Shown piece after piece: positions 26,508 through 36,358 of a DNA stretch of 64,000 nt (the stretch's first letter is position 1; every line of letters starts with the position of its first letter). Location of the stretch: positions 3,518,172 through 3,582,171 of the forward strand of contig NZ_CM001775.1 in the NCBI RefSeq assembly GCF_000332235.1, written 5' to 3'. Below the pieces are notes generated by a model. That model did not search any database and was not told the DNA's origin. It saw nothing but the letters and a program-made list of their open reading frames with translations. The stretch comes from Geminocystis herdmanii PCC 6308 (GTDB lineage Bacteria > Cyanobacteriota > Cyanobacteriia > Cyanobacteriales > Cyanobacteriaceae). A program made the translations under genes and the position numbers.

Positions 26508-28706
26508 TCAAAACCAGTCGTCATCGTCTTCCCAACCATTTTCGTAGGGGATATTTCTTTTCTTTCCTACATTGTAACCTCGATCGCCTCTTTCTCCTCG
26601 ATCGTTCTCTGGGGGATAATCTTCATAACGGCGAGGTTGAGAACGAGATGAAGTTGGTTGCGAACCTCTGGAATTTCGAGGATTTGATAAGCCTCCGCTA
26701 CCATAACCATAGTTGTTAGGATTATCATAATCTCGCTCATACCTAGGGGGATTTACTTTTGCACCGTATAAAGTGGTATCAGGGTTACGATATACTCGAT
26801 CTCGATCTTTATCTCGATAGTTATAATCATCGTCATCATCGCCGATGAAAGTCTTTTTAATAGACTCGAAAAATCCTTCTTCCTGATCATCATATTGTAA
26901 TCTGACTTCTCGGTTTAATTCATAGAGAACATCCTGCAAATCTGCTTGGCTTCTGTCTAAGCGTCGATCGTCGTCTTTCTCTAAACTGTCGAGAATTTCA
27001 CTACAAAGATTTTCTATATCTCGACGATAAGGATTAGTAAATTGACTACCAAAATCTAGGGTAACTTCCCGTAGTCTGCGTTGGGCTTGATCTGTTAAAG
27101 CCTTGGCACTATTACGTTTTTCCACTCTATCCCGTCTTTCTCTATCTTCCTTAGAAAATTCTTGAGCTTCTTGCATCATTCGATCGACCTCCGACTGTGA
27201 TAAAGTGGAAGCCCCTTGAACAATAATTCTTTGCTCTCTCCCCGTAGTTTTATCTCTAGCAATCACCTGTAAAATACCGTTAGAGTCAATATCAAAAGAT
27301 ACTTGAATTTGTGGTACACCACGAGGTGCAGGAGGAATGCCCGTTAACTTGAAACGTCCTAAAGACTTATTATCTTCTGCCATTTCTCGTTCTCCTTGCA
27401 CTACATGGATTTCCACAGACGTTTGATTATTTTCTGAAGTAGAGAATATGTCCGATCGTCTTACGGGAATTGTAGTATTTCGGGGTAAAAGTTTTTTTGT
27501 TACACCGCCGATGGTTTCCACACCGATGGATAAAGGAGTCACATCAAGGAGTAAAATGTCTTTGACCTCTCCTCCTAAAATTCCAGCTTGAACCGCCGCA
27601 CCCACCGCTACAACCTCATCAGGATTAACATTTTGATTTGGCTCAATATCGATAAAACTACGCACGAGTTCTTGTACCAGAGGAATACGAGTTGAGCCAC
27701 CCACTAACACAACTTCATCGATTTGCACGGGGCTTAAACCAGCGTCTTTCAAAGCTCGTTGAATAGGGCGACGAAGACGAGACACTAAATCCCCTGATAA
27801 CTCCTCAAATTTAGCACGACTAAGGGTTGTTTCGATATGTTTTGGACCATCTTCCGTAGCGGTAATAAAGGGTAAATTAATTTCCGTGTTACTCACCCCA
27901 GAAAGCTCAATTTTTGCCTTTTCAGCGGCTTCCGTTAACCGTTGCAAAGATTGTCTATCTCGTCTTAAATCCACCCCTTCTTTTTCCAGAAAATCCTCAG
28001 CCAGATAGTCAACAATTCTTCGATCGAAATCATTGCCTCCTAATTGAGTATCACCGCTAGTCGCCCTCACTTCTAAAACTCCGTCTCCCACTTCAAGGAT
28101 AGAAACATCAAAAGTGCCTCCCCCTAAGTCAAATACTAAAATTTTCTCACTGCGTCTTTTTTCTAAACCATAGGCGAGGGAAGCCGCCGTAGGCTCGTTC
28201 ACAATTCTTAATACTTCTAACCCTGCGATTTTTCCTGCGTCTTTGGTGGCTTGACGTTGAGCATCATTAAAGTAAGCTGGTACTGTAATTACAGCGCCCG
28301 TGACTTCTTCCCCTAAATATCTCTCCGCTTCTTCCGCCAGTTTGCGTAATATCATTGCCGACACTTCTTCGGGAGCAAATTCTTTCTTGAGACGGGGGCA
28401 ACGAATTTTGATATTATCTATTTCATCACGGCGAATAGTGTAGGGTACACGTTTTGATTCTTCATTTAATTCTGTATATTTGCGTCCCATGAAACGCTTA
28501 ATACCATAGTAGGTATTTTGGGGATTTAAGACTCCTTGTCGTCTTGCCATTTGCCCAATGACTAACTCGCTATCTTTGTTAAAACCTACCACAGAGGGGG
28601 TAGTGCGACTGCCTTCGGAATTAGGAATAACAAGAGGTTTTCCCCCTTCCATCACTGCTACTACTGAGTTTGTTGTGCCTAAATCGATTCCAACGACTCT
28701 ACCCAT
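26508..28706 (-). CDS. dnaK: Hsp70 chaperone, DnaK3-type
   Basis: A 732-residue Hsp70. The nucleotide-binding domain (1-385) has [34 protein letters not shown] and [12 protein letters not shown]; the substrate domain begins near 395 ([17 protein letters not shown]). The N-terminal details ([29 protein letters not shown]) and the long tail suit cyanobacterial DnaK3, which associates with thylakoid membranes, rather than DnaK1 or DnaK2. Residues about 610-732 form a low-complexity tail of D, R, Y, N, P and G ending in GWEDDDDWF. No dnaJ or grpE is adjacent and no CIRCE operator was found upstream. Confidence 0.93.
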   Translation of the reverse strand: MGRVVGIDLGTTNSVVAVMEGGKPLVIPNSEGSRTTPSVVGFNKDSELVIGQMARRQGVLNPQNTYYGIKRFMGRKYTELNEESKRVPYTIRRDEIDNIKIRCPRLKKEFAPEEVSAMILRKLAEEAERYLGEEVTGAVITVPAYFNDAQRQATKDAGKIAGLEVLRIVNEPTAASLAYGLEKRRSEKILVFDLGGGTFDVSILEVGDGVLEVRATSGDTQLGGNDFDRRIVDYLAEDFLEKEGVDLRRDRQSLQRLTEAAEKAKIELSGVSNTEINLPFITATEDGPKHIETTLSRAKFEELSGDLVSRLRRPIQRALKDAGLSPVQIDEVVLVGGSTRIPLVQELVRSFIDIEPNQNVNPDEVVAVGAAVQAGILGGEVKDILLLDVTPLSIGVETIGGVTKKLLPRNTTIPVRRSDIFSTSENNQTSVEIHVVQGEREMAEDNKSLGRFKLTGIPPAPRGVPQIQVSFDIDSNGILQVIARDKTTGREQRIIVQGASTLSQSEVDRMMQEAQEFSKEDRERRDRVEKRNSAKALTDQAQRRLREVTLDFGSQFTNPYRRDIENLCSEILDSLEKDDDRRLDRSQADLQDVLYELNREVRLQYDDQEEGFFESIKKTFIGDDDDDYNYRDKDRDRVYRNPDTTLYGAKVNPPRYERDYDNPNNYGYGSGGLSNPRNSRGSQPTSSRSQPRRYEDYPPENDRGERGDRGYNVGKKRNIPYENGWEDDDDWF

Positions 28707-28817
28707 TGTTACTTTTTTTCTCCAGTTTTTTCGTTATCTATCCTGCCTCGATCGAGGTTTTTCTAGTTTACTATTTATTTAGTCTATCTTGAAAATGTTA
28801 AAAAGATGACTCTCATT

Positions 28818-28925
28818 AGACTTCTTGCAAAAGTCGAGTAATGAGTAATAACTAATAAATAATAAGTTAGAAATTTATGTTTTCCACTCTAAAATAGATT
28901 CTACTTTTTATTTTGCAAGAGGTCT
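28818..28925. mobile_element. Family D MITE-like element
   Basis: AGACTTCTTGCAAAA at 28818-28832 and TTTTGCAAGAGGTCT at 28911-28925 are terminal inverted repeats of 15 bp with one mismatch. ATT flanks both sides and may be a target duplication. The 108-bp element contains GAGTAAT-type units and no coding region. It is the main content of the 314-base gap between dnaK3 and the VKOR gene, so it may affect the promoters of both. Confidence 0.6.
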
Positions 28926-29020
28926 ATTATATTTCTTCTTCAAAAATAAGTTAACCTGAGTTAATCATAAATTTATTGTTAAAATTTCAATAGCCTTAAA
29001 ATCCATTATTAAAAATTATT

Positions 29021-30025
29021 ATGATACGTCGTCGCCGTAACCTGCCTTGGATTCAACGTCAATCCCGATTTATTATCGGTGCGATCGCCATTGTGGGTTT
29101 AATTTTAACTATCTATTTAACTTTAAGTAAACTAGGAGGGGCTGAAATAGCCTGTACGGCTGGTGCTGGAGGCTGTGATAGCGTCTTAGACAGTGCCTAT
29201 GCCTATCCATTTGATCCTCAAGGCAAAACAGGGCCTCCCCTAAGTATCTTAGGCTCATTTGCCTATTTGAGTATGGCAATTTTTGCTTTAACTCCTTTAT
29301 TTATCAATCCAGAAAAAAACAAAGAATTAAGACAAAAATTAGAAAAGTCCACATGGTGGCTCATGGTAATGGGTAGCTTTGCTATGGCAGCCTTTAGCAG
29401 TTACTTAATGTTCGTTTTAGCCTTTAAAATTCAAGCTGTATGCCCTTATTGTATCGGGTCAGCATTATTTTCATTTAGTTTACTCACTTTAACGATTATT
29501 GGACACGAATGGGAAGATATGGGACAAATATTGTTTACGGGGATTGCGATCGCACTAATTACCTTGGTGAGTGCTTTGGGAGTTTATGCTAATGTAGCTC
29601 CAGTTATCACAGAAAACCCGAATATTGAATTACCAGAGGGGCAAAAAATCCCCATTCCTCAAGCTCAAACAGCACCTCAACCGCCTTTAGGATGGGAAAT
29701 CACCACCACATCAGGGGAAGCCGAAATTGCTTTAGCGAAACACTTAGCGGAAAATAACGCCGTCATGTATTCAGCTTACTGGTGTCCTCATTGTTATGAT
29801 CAAAAACTACTATTTGGGAAAGAAGCCTTTAAAGAAATGGCAAAAGTAGAATGTGATCCCAAAGGTGTTGCTCCTGCACCTCAAAAATGTATTGATGCCA
29901 AAGTGAGGGCTTTTCCCACATGGGTTATTGATGGTACTATCTATGAAGGGGTACAAAGTTTAGAAAAACTAGCAGAATTAACAGGTTATACAGGTAATAC
30001 TGATTTTAAATACGGAATGCGCTAG
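29021..30025 (+). CDS. Vitamin K epoxide reductase-thioredoxin fusion
   Basis: A 334-residue membrane protein that couples quinone reduction to disulfide formation in secreted or lumenal proteins. Four to five transmembrane helices (from about residue 17 to 195) form the VKOR domain, with the outer cysteine pair C45 and C52 (IACTAGAGGCDS) and the active-site C141-P-Y-C144. After a proline-rich linker (about 203-222) a thioredoxin-like domain has W-C255-P-H-C258. This is the cyanobacterial/plant LTO1 layout, which oxidises thylakoid lumen proteins including photosystem II subunits. Complete active-site set. Confidence 0.95.
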   Translation: MIRRRRNLPWIQRQSRFIIGAIAIVGLILTIYLTLSKLGGAEIACTAGAGGCDSVLDSAYAYPFDPQGKTGPPLSILGSFAYLSMAIFALTPLFINPEKNKELRQKLEKSTWWLMVMGSFAMAAFSSYLMFVLAFKIQAVCPYCIGSALFSFSLLTLTIIGHEWEDMGQILFTGIAIALITLVSALGVYANVAPVITENPNIELPEGQKIPIPQAQTAPQPPLGWEITTTSGEAEIALAKHLAENNAVMYSAYWCPHCYDQKLLFGKEAFKEMAKVECDPKGVAPAPQKCIDAKVRAFPTWVIDGTIYEGVQSLEKLAELTGYTGNTDFKYGMR

Positions 30026-30083
30026 AGTAGGAGATTTTTATCCTCAAATTTTTGGTTAAGGGAAAGTGATGAGTAATAAGTAG

Positions 30084-30189
30084 GGGTTGCCTCATAGTCT
30101 TTATCGATTAGGGAGATAGGAGTTAGGAGACAGGAGATAGGAGAAATACTGAAACATCAAGGTTTTGATGCTGTTAATAGATAAAATGA
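30084..30189. mobile_element. Family A MITE, interrupted copy
   Basis: This stretch starts GGGTTGCCTCATAGTC and matches the first 110 bases of the 5241 copy, including the AGGAGAC/AGGAGAT heptamers and the block GAAATACTGAAACATCAAG. The match stops exactly where a family B element begins (30190). The remainder of family A was not found after it. Confidence 0.75.
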
Positions 30190-30384
30190 ACCTCAGTTCG
30201 ACATAAAGAAAATGATGAAAACTAGACAGGTGGACAAGTGGACAAGTCGAATGGTAGAAAAATTCCTAATATTTCGATGCCCTTTAAAATAATTTTATTG
30301 ATTTATGCAAAGTACAATCTTCCTGTCTTCTTGTCTGCCTGTCTTCCAAGTCATTCATCATCTATTTTTATAGTTCACTCAGGT
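30190..30384. mobile_element. Family B palindromic MITE, copy 2
   Basis: The left end ACCTCAGTTCGACATAAA and the inverted right end ACCTGAGTGAACTATAAA delimit a 195-bp element very similar to the 11502 copy, including GTGGACAA units on the left facing CTTCCTGTC units on the right. It begins inside a family A copy, which it appears to have interrupted. The remaining bases to 30466 are AT-rich and show nothing else. Confidence 0.8.
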
Positions 30385-30466
30385 TAAAACTGCGGAGTTT
30401 TAAGGCTTTGGATAGACAAAGTTAAACGAATATATTTTAAGTATAAAAATTAAAAAAATACTCATT

Positions 30467-32356
30467 TTACGAGTTAAAAATAAAAGTATAAAATTCTAAT
30501 TCGTTGTCTAAAGCACGTTTAATATTTTCTGCTTTTCTAAAGCCGTGAGATTCGTCAGGAAAGGTGACATAAAGAGTTTTAATGCCTTTTTTTTCAAGAG
30601 CTTTAACCATCATTTCTGCTTGATTTGGAGGAACAATTTTATCTTCTAATCCTTGAAAAAATGCCACAGGACAAGATAATTTCTCTATGTAATTAATGGG
30701 CGATCGAGCTTGATAAATAGCTTTTTCTTCGGGATATTTACCAATTAAATTGTCTAAATAGCGAGACTCAAACTTATGGGTATCTTTTGCCAATGCCTCC
30801 AAATCACTGACACCATAATAACTAGCACCAGCTTTAAAGGTATCATAAAAAGTGAGAGCCGCTAAAGTGGTATAACCTCCAGCACTACCACCAGAAATTG
30901 CTAATTTATTTTCGTCAACTTCCCCTTGTTTAGCTAAATATTTAGCAACATTAATGCAATCTTCCACATCCACAATACCCCAATTTTTATTTAACCTCTG
31001 GCGATAATCTCTCCCGTAACCAGTACTACCACCATAGTTAACATCGACAAAAGCAAAACCTCGACTTGTCCAGTATTGTATCCTTAAATTATAACTGGCG
31101 GTGGTTGCTGCGGTAGGTCCTCCATGACTTTTGACTAAGAGGGGAGGTAATGTGTCTTCAGGTGCAGAAAAATCTTTATTTTGAGGAGGATAATACCATG
31201 CAAAGGCGGTTTTGCCGTTACTGGTGGGAAATTCAATTTGTTGGGGTTGGCTTAAATAACCCTTGTCAATATCTAAGTTACTCGATTGTTGCAGGATTTT
31301 GGTTTCTCCTGTGGCAACGTCTAATTGTACAACGCTTGTGGGTTGGGTGGGTGAACCTCCTGTGAATAGGATTTGATCTCTTTGGACTTCTAAATAGGCG
31401 ATGTTGGTAAAAGGAATGTTAAGATCGGTTAGGCTTTTATTGTGGGTGTCTAAACTGGCTAAATGAGAAATGCCGTCTTGATTGTAGGTACAAATGATGG
31501 TGTTTTCATCGGCAAAACCATAAACTGATTCTCCGAAAACCCAATGGGGATAACCAAATTCGGCATCGAGGGGATATAAGGATTCTATGTTACCGTCTTT
31601 TTCTCTACGATATATATTCCACCAATTACGTCGATCGCTACTAAAATATAATACACCATCAGGGCTAAATTCGGGCTGACAGATGGATTCATTTTTGCCT
31701 CCTGCCACTAAGGTTATATCGGTTAAGTTACCATCAGGGTTTATATTTGCTAGGTATAATTCTGTAGTATCCCAAGGCATATTCGGATGATGCCAAGCTA
31801 TCCACGCTAATTGAGAGTTATCGGGAGAGAGACGGGGGGATGTATAAAAATCTGCACCTGTAACGAGGTTTTTCACTTCTCCTGTGGTTAAATCGATCGA
31901 AACTAGCTTATTTTCAGGTTCGGTGTTATTATTACTGTGATCTTCGGCAACGGAAATTAAACGATGACGAGATTTATCTAAGACAAAATCGGCATAGCGC
32001 AAAGAGGATTCGGCGGTAAGAGGTTGAGGCGTTTCCCCTTTTTTGTGTACATATATCCTTTGATCTGTAAAATTGGTAAAGTAGATGATACTTTCATGGA
32101 TGAGAAACGCACCTCCTCCGTATTCATGAACACGACTACGCACATTAAAGGGTTTTGGGGTAATATCTTCTGTTGTACCATCTTCATTTAAGCATACCAG
32201 AGTCGATCGACCGCCTTCGGAGGGGCGACTTTCTAGCCAATATCTATCATTATCATCAAATTTTACGGCGCTTAAACCGATTGTACCAGATACGATCGAA
32301 TCTGAAGTAATGCTCGATCGCCATGTGCCATAATTTGCGATTGTCGTTGGTGTCAT
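30467..32356 (-). CDS. S9 family prolyl-oligopeptidase-type peptidase
   Basis: A 629-residue serine peptidase. The first 370 residues or so are a beta-propeller (repeated SPD...LAWIAW, SPDGVLYFSSD), and the C-terminal alpha/beta hydrolase domain has the nucleophile in GGSAGGYTTLAAL (serine near residue 490), the acid in GLEDKIVPPNQ and the histidine in DESHGFRKAEN. These belong to the dipeptidyl/acylaminoacyl peptidase branch and cut short peptides. No signal peptide, so cytoplasmic. The first residues MTPTTIANYGTWRSSI are family-typical, supporting this start. Confidence 0.92.
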   Translation of the reverse strand: MTPTTIANYGTWRSSITSDSIVSGTIGLSAVKFDDNDRYWLESRPSEGGRSTLVCLNEDGTTEDITPKPFNVRSRVHEYGGGAFLIHESIIYFTNFTDQRIYVHKKGETPQPLTAESSLRYADFVLDKSRHRLISVAEDHSNNNTEPENKLVSIDLTTGEVKNLVTGADFYTSPRLSPDNSQLAWIAWHHPNMPWDTTELYLANINPDGNLTDITLVAGGKNESICQPEFSPDGVLYFSSDRRNWWNIYRREKDGNIESLYPLDAEFGYPHWVFGESVYGFADENTIICTYNQDGISHLASLDTHNKSLTDLNIPFTNIAYLEVQRDQILFTGGSPTQPTSVVQLDVATGETKILQQSSNLDIDKGYLSQPQQIEFPTSNGKTAFAWYYPPQNKDFSAPEDTLPPLLVKSHGGPTAATTASYNLRIQYWTSRGFAFVDVNYGGSTGYGRDYRQRLNKNWGIVDVEDCINVAKYLAKQGEVDENKLAISGGSAGGYTTLAALTFYDTFKAGASYYGVSDLEALAKDTHKFESRYLDNLIGKYPEEKAIYQARSPINYIEKLSCPVAFFQGLEDKIVPPNQAEMMVKALEKKGIKTLYVTFPDESHGFRKAENIKRALDNELEFYTFIFNS

Positions 32357-32456
32357 ATTTCCCTTTATAATTTCTTAATCTTTATCTTGACACAAAATTT
32401 CAAGACTCAACGATTTAATTCTCTGACGAGTATAGAAGTGATATATGTTAATTAAA

Positions 32457-33536
32457 TTAATTTAACAAAGCTATTTTTATCTGTTTTGCGATCGATTCAA
32501 TGACAGGAATAGATACAGAATTACCAATTTGTTTATATTGATGACTTCTTGAAACAATATTCTCCGCAGGAAAACTGAAGTCAGCAGGAAACCCTTGCAA
32601 CCTAAGACATTCTTTCGGAGTTAATTTTCTAATGCCTTTGTTATCTTTAATAATCGGCACATTATGACCTCCAGTACCCATATTTGCTGTTAAAGTAGGA
32701 CAAACTCCGCTTTTATTTTCTCTTACATATTTTCTCCGCCATTGATATACCGTATTGTATTTAATTACATCATTTTTAAGTTTAGAAAATAGTGGTTTAT
32801 CATTATAGTAAAAGTAATCATCTATTTCTCGTTTTTCTAAAATAGATTCTAATGTTTTGGTTAGTTTAATCGGTTTAGGAAATTGAAATTTATTAAAATC
32901 TTTTTCTTCTTTAAATGCTAAAATATAAAGTCTTTCTCTATTCTGTGGTAAATTGCCATAGTCCATTGTATTCATTACTTTTTCTGTAACAAAATAACCC
33001 TCTTTTTCGATTAATATTTTTATTTGTTCGTAAGTTTTTCCCTTATCATGATTCAATAAATTTTTAACATTTTCTAAAAAAATTATTCTAGGCTTTTTGA
33101 TTTTTATAATATTGATAATATAGAAAATTAAATCTCCTCTACCTATATCTTGAAAACCTTGTCGATACCCTGCAATAGAAAAAGATTGACAGGGAAATCC
33201 CCCACATAAAATATCATGAGATGGTATTTGATAAGGATTTTGCTTTGTTATATCATGATTGAATAAAATATTATCCATTTCATCAAAAAGAATAGGATTA
33301 TCTTTATAAAAATTATATTTATAGGTTTGACGTGCTTTTTCATCTATTTCACTGACAAAAACACAATTAAAACCCTGATTTTTTAGGGCATAATGAAAAC
33401 CTCCTATTCCTGCAAAAAGATCAATAAATTTGATTTCTTGAGTTTTATTAATATTCACTATTAGAGAATTTATACCTAACTTATTGTTTGGTATTTCCTG
33501 AGTTATTGTAGTTTCTAAATCTTTAATTAACATCAT
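32457..33536 (-). CDS. DNA (cytosine-5) methyltransferase
   Basis: A 359-residue C5-cytosine methyltransferase with the ordered motifs: I FIDLFAGIGGFHYAL (37-51), IV GGFPCQSFSIAG with catalytic C116, VI LENVKNL (E155-N-V), VIII QNRERLYILAF, and X with IGNSVSIPV. The target-recognition region between VIII and IX is short, so it recognises a short site that cannot be read from sequence. It lies 35 bases after a putative nuclease gene on the same strand, making a probable type II restriction-modification operon. Base composition is markedly more AT-rich than flanking housekeeping genes, suggesting acquisition by transfer. Confidence 0.95.
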   Translation of the reverse strand: MMLIKDLETTITQEIPNNKLGINSLIVNINKTQEIKFIDLFAGIGGFHYALKNQGFNCVFVSEIDEKARQTYKYNFYKDNPILFDEMDNILFNHDITKQNPYQIPSHDILCGGFPCQSFSIAGYRQGFQDIGRGDLIFYIINIIKIKKPRIIFLENVKNLLNHDKGKTYEQIKILIEKEGYFVTEKVMNTMDYGNLPQNRERLYILAFKEEKDFNKFQFPKPIKLTKTLESILEKREIDDYFYYNDKPLFSKLKNDVIKYNTVYQWRRKYVRENKSGVCPTLTANMGTGGHNVPIIKDNKGIRKLTPKECLRLQGFPADFSFPAENIVSRSHQYKQIGNSVSIPVIESIAKQIKIALLN

Positions 33537-33571
33537 ATATTTTACTATTATTCAACTTAAATAAGAATGAT

Positions 33572-34318
33572 CTAAAGAACTTTTTGTTTGATAACATCCC
33601 AATTTTCTTTATAGGTATAAATATCTTCTAATTTTATATTTACACAATGGTTATCATCCAATCTATCAGCCCAATCCATCGGAATAATATAACATATTCC
33701 CACTTGCTTATCCACCGCCACAAAAATGTCACAATCTTGAGATGTAATTCTTTTTCCTCTATTTCTTTCATTTGTATAATCTATTCCTTGCCCTCCTCTA
33801 TCTCTGTCTTTAAAACTAATATTATTTCCTGTGCTAATTCCTTTTATTTGAACTCTTAAAAGTTTATTATTATAATCTATAATTGCATCATATCTGCTAC
33901 TTCTAACATCTACACTACTACAATTAAATCCTGCTAAAATTGCCCTAGCTACAAAAATAAATTCAGCACTATCTCCAGCATTAGAAGTCATTATTCCACT
34001 ATCAATATTATTGATATTAACTTTAAAACCATTAGTTACTGCTATATACAAACATTTTTCTAAAATATTTTTAAATTCTGTTTTGATAAACTTGAATTTT
34101 TGTTTCTTATCTTCAGAAATCATTTTTTCTATTTCCTGAATATTAATTTCCGTTAATTTTTTCAAATCAATATCTTCTGCAATTTCAGAAAAAAAAGTTA
34201 AAGTGTAAAATTTTTTTAACTCAGATTTTGGTATTTTATATTTTTCTGCAATATCTCCTATAGCTCTTTTTACATAATTGTTATCAATAAGTTCTTTAAT
34301 TAAATCAATATCATTCAT
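33572..34318 (-). CDS. Putative PD-(D/E)XK restriction endonuclease
   Basis: A 248-residue protein. Residues 1-110 are helical and charged. The C-terminal part resembles the group I intron-type PD-(D/E)XK endonuclease domain: AGDSAEFIFVARAILAGF, then SSRYDAIIDYNNKLLRVQIK with candidate D and Q-x-K catalytic residues, and a later IFVAVDKQVGICYIIP strand. Its place 35 bases upstream of a C5 methyltransferase gene suggests it is the cognate restriction enzyme. Very AT-rich, with no CGATCG seen in the gene. It could instead be a solitary nuclease; moderate certainty. Confidence 0.7.
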   Translation of the reverse strand: MNDIDLIKELIDNNYVKRAIGDIAEKYKIPKSELKKFYTLTFFSEIAEDIDLKKLTEINIQEIEKMISEDKKQKFKFIKTEFKNILEKCLYIAVTNGFKVNINNIDSGIMTSNAGDSAEFIFVARAILAGFNCSSVDVRSSRYDAIIDYNNKLLRVQIKGISTGNNISFKDRDRGGQGIDYTNERNRGKRITSQDCDIFVAVDKQVGICYIIPMDWADRLDDNHCVNIKLEDIYTYKENWDVIKQKVL

Positions 34319-34387
34319 AATATTTATATAATTTTTTTAAGGTTTATTAATTTATTATATTATTCTATAATAATTTACATAAAAAAA

Positions 34388-35914
34388 TCAATCCTGTTTT
34401 GTTTCTTCATCTAAAATAGCCTCAACATTATTGTAAATATCTTCGGCTTCTGCCGATGAATTGCCAATACTGGTTAAGCCAACTTTACCAAATTCTGATA
34501 AAGCGCCCATTAGATGAAATACTGTTCCCGTTTTGGTGCTACTATCAAAATGTAAATGATGTTTAGCAATAATATCCATTAAATCGTAAGGTAATAATCC
34601 ATGATATTGGGGTTTTTGTAAATTGTCGGAAGCGATATAATATTTTATCTTTTCTTCGGGGCTATAAAATAAACCATCTTCACAATTATAGTTGCCATTG
34701 GTTAAAAATTTTAACGTCATAAATGGGTGAGTTGTGCCTCCTTTTCTGAGGTTAATTTCTATGGCATATAATAACCATTTATTATTCTCTTTTATCGCTA
34801 AAAAATCGGCAGAATATCTCTCCATTGCTCCTTTTTTTGCTAATGCTAACCCTATTTTTAAACCTAATTCTTGCAGTTGTAAACGATAATCTTCTAAGGC
34901 GGGAAAACTGCAACCTAGATAAATTTGTCCGTCTTCTCCTCCTAAAATTTGATCATGGGTAGAAATTATTTCGACTTTTCCACTAGGGGTTATATAGCCT
35001 TGCATACTAGGGGAAAATTTGATTTCTCCTTCAATAAATTCCTCGACAATAACTCCTAATTCGGGGATTCGATCGCAAAAAGTTACCCATGTATCTCCTA
35101 CTCCTTGCACTTTTGCTTCGTGAATAATTTGACTAACTAAATTGAGTTGTTTTTCTAAACTTAAATCAACAGAAAATAAGCCCGAAATTCCACTAACATC
35201 TAAAACAGCATTTCCTTCTCCTGAAAAACCTTCATTGAGTTTAATTACTACTTTTTTTAAATAGGGTTTTCTGGTTAATAATAAGGTAGTTTCTCTAATT
35301 AAATCATCGATATTATAAACTAATGGACTGCCATCGGGATGAAGAATATTGCAGTCAGCAAAAATTTCTCTACTGCCTCCTTTCGAGCCCCAATACAATA
35401 ATTCTGGGCTAGAAGCCAACAAAGGAATATCTAATTTTACTGATAATTCTTGTTCTAAAACGGTAGAATTAAAACATACCATATAACTCTTATTTGGTCG
35501 TAAAAAGTTTTTAATTTTCTTAATTAAACGTGGTCTTTCTAATATCTTTTGTGTTAATGCTTTTTGGGAAGAATCATAGGTTGTTAATAATAATAATCGC
35601 TCTCTGGCATGGGAAAAAGGTATGCCAGGTAATAGTTGTAAATAGTAGTCAATAATAATAGGTGAAAGGGGTTGAGCCGTGACATAAATTAGACGAGTAT
35701 GAGGATTTCTTAAACGAATTAAGGAAAATAATAGTCTTTCTTCATAATGTAAAAAACCAACAACTTTTTTGCCTACTTCTTGATCTATACTAAAGGAGGG
35801 AATTACTAAAATATCTTGATCATCTTCTTCTAATATATCTCCTTGTTGCCAATAATTTCTTAATTGATTTTGTAACGATCGAAAATGCTCTTTATCTTCA
35901 AGGGTAATAGCCAT
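34388..35914 (-). CDS. PGM1-related ATP-grasp peptide ligase-like protein
   Basis: A 508-residue protein of the ATP-grasp superfamily. Residues about 1-190 look like a pre-ATP-grasp domain (LVIPSFSIDQEVGKKVVGFL), and the ATP-grasp part contains KKVVIKLNEGFSGEGNAVLD (ATP-binding lysine and glycine-rich loop), IVEEFIEGEIKFSP and the metal-binding stretch LLYAIEINLRKGGTTHP. The closest named relative is the peptide ligase PGM1 of pheganomycin synthesis, which joins amino acids to a peptide carrier. No precursor peptide or tailoring gene is visible here, and the product is unknown. Members are conserved in many cyanobacteria. Confidence 0.75.
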   Translation of the reverse strand: MAITLEDKEHFRSLQNQLRNYWQQGDILEEDDQDILVIPSFSIDQEVGKKVVGFLHYEERLLFSLIRLRNPHTRLIYVTAQPLSPIIIDYYLQLLPGIPFSHARERLLLLTTYDSSQKALTQKILERPRLIKKIKNFLRPNKSYMVCFNSTVLEQELSVKLDIPLLASSPELLYWGSKGGSREIFADCNILHPDGSPLVYNIDDLIRETTLLLTRKPYLKKVVIKLNEGFSGEGNAVLDVSGISGLFSVDLSLEKQLNLVSQIIHEAKVQGVGDTWVTFCDRIPELGVIVEEFIEGEIKFSPSMQGYITPSGKVEIISTHDQILGGEDGQIYLGCSFPALEDYRLQLQELGLKIGLALAKKGAMERYSADFLAIKENNKWLLYAIEINLRKGGTTHPFMTLKFLTNGNYNCEDGLFYSPEEKIKYYIASDNLQKPQYHGLLPYDLMDIIAKHHLHFDSSTKTGTVFHLMGALSEFGKVGLTSIGNSSAEAEDIYNNVEAILDEETKQD

Positions 35915-36358
35915 ATTTTTTACCTTAATACTTTATTCTAATATAGGAGTCGATCGAGCTTAAAATCGATAATATTTACAATTTTTATCATTTTTTAATA
36001 ATATTTACCACAAAATGAGTCTCTTATCAGTTACGATCTAAAATAGACATCAAAAATAATCTTAACGAATAACTTGTTAAATAAAACATTAAATTTTCTT
36101 AGTCAATATACTGAAAATCTAGTTTTTTTTTAGAGACAGAAGGCAAAAAAAATTAAGGGAAATTGCCATTTTAAATTATGAAGATAAAGTTATTTATAAT
36201 GGTTTTATGAAAGAGCATTATTATAAGAAAAATATCAAAATTAATTTAAAATCTTTAGGGATAATTGTTGCAGAAATTAACGAAATTTTGAGGAATAAAA
36301 CTATTATATGTCATCAGTCTCTAAGCACGATCGAAATCTTCAGAAACTAGAAAACAAA
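35915..36358. other. Intergenic stretch without recognised gene
   Basis: This AT-rich region lies between the ATP-grasp gene and proB. A 48-codon frame (36207-36350, plus strand, starting MKEHYYKKNIKI) stays open back to about 36127 without a start and has no family I recognise; it could be a gene remnant or chance. No repeat, hairpin or RNA is evident. Confidence 0.4.

Noticed and set aside
28707..29020. CIRCE heat-shock operator before dnaK3
   Set aside because: No TTAGCACTC/GAGTGCTAA inverted repeat is present; the gap contains a MITE-like element instead.
36207..36350. 48-codon frame starting MKEHYYKKNIKI
   Set aside because: Too short, with no ribosome binding site or recognised family. 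It stays open upstream without a start, so it might be a remnant, but that cannot be supported.
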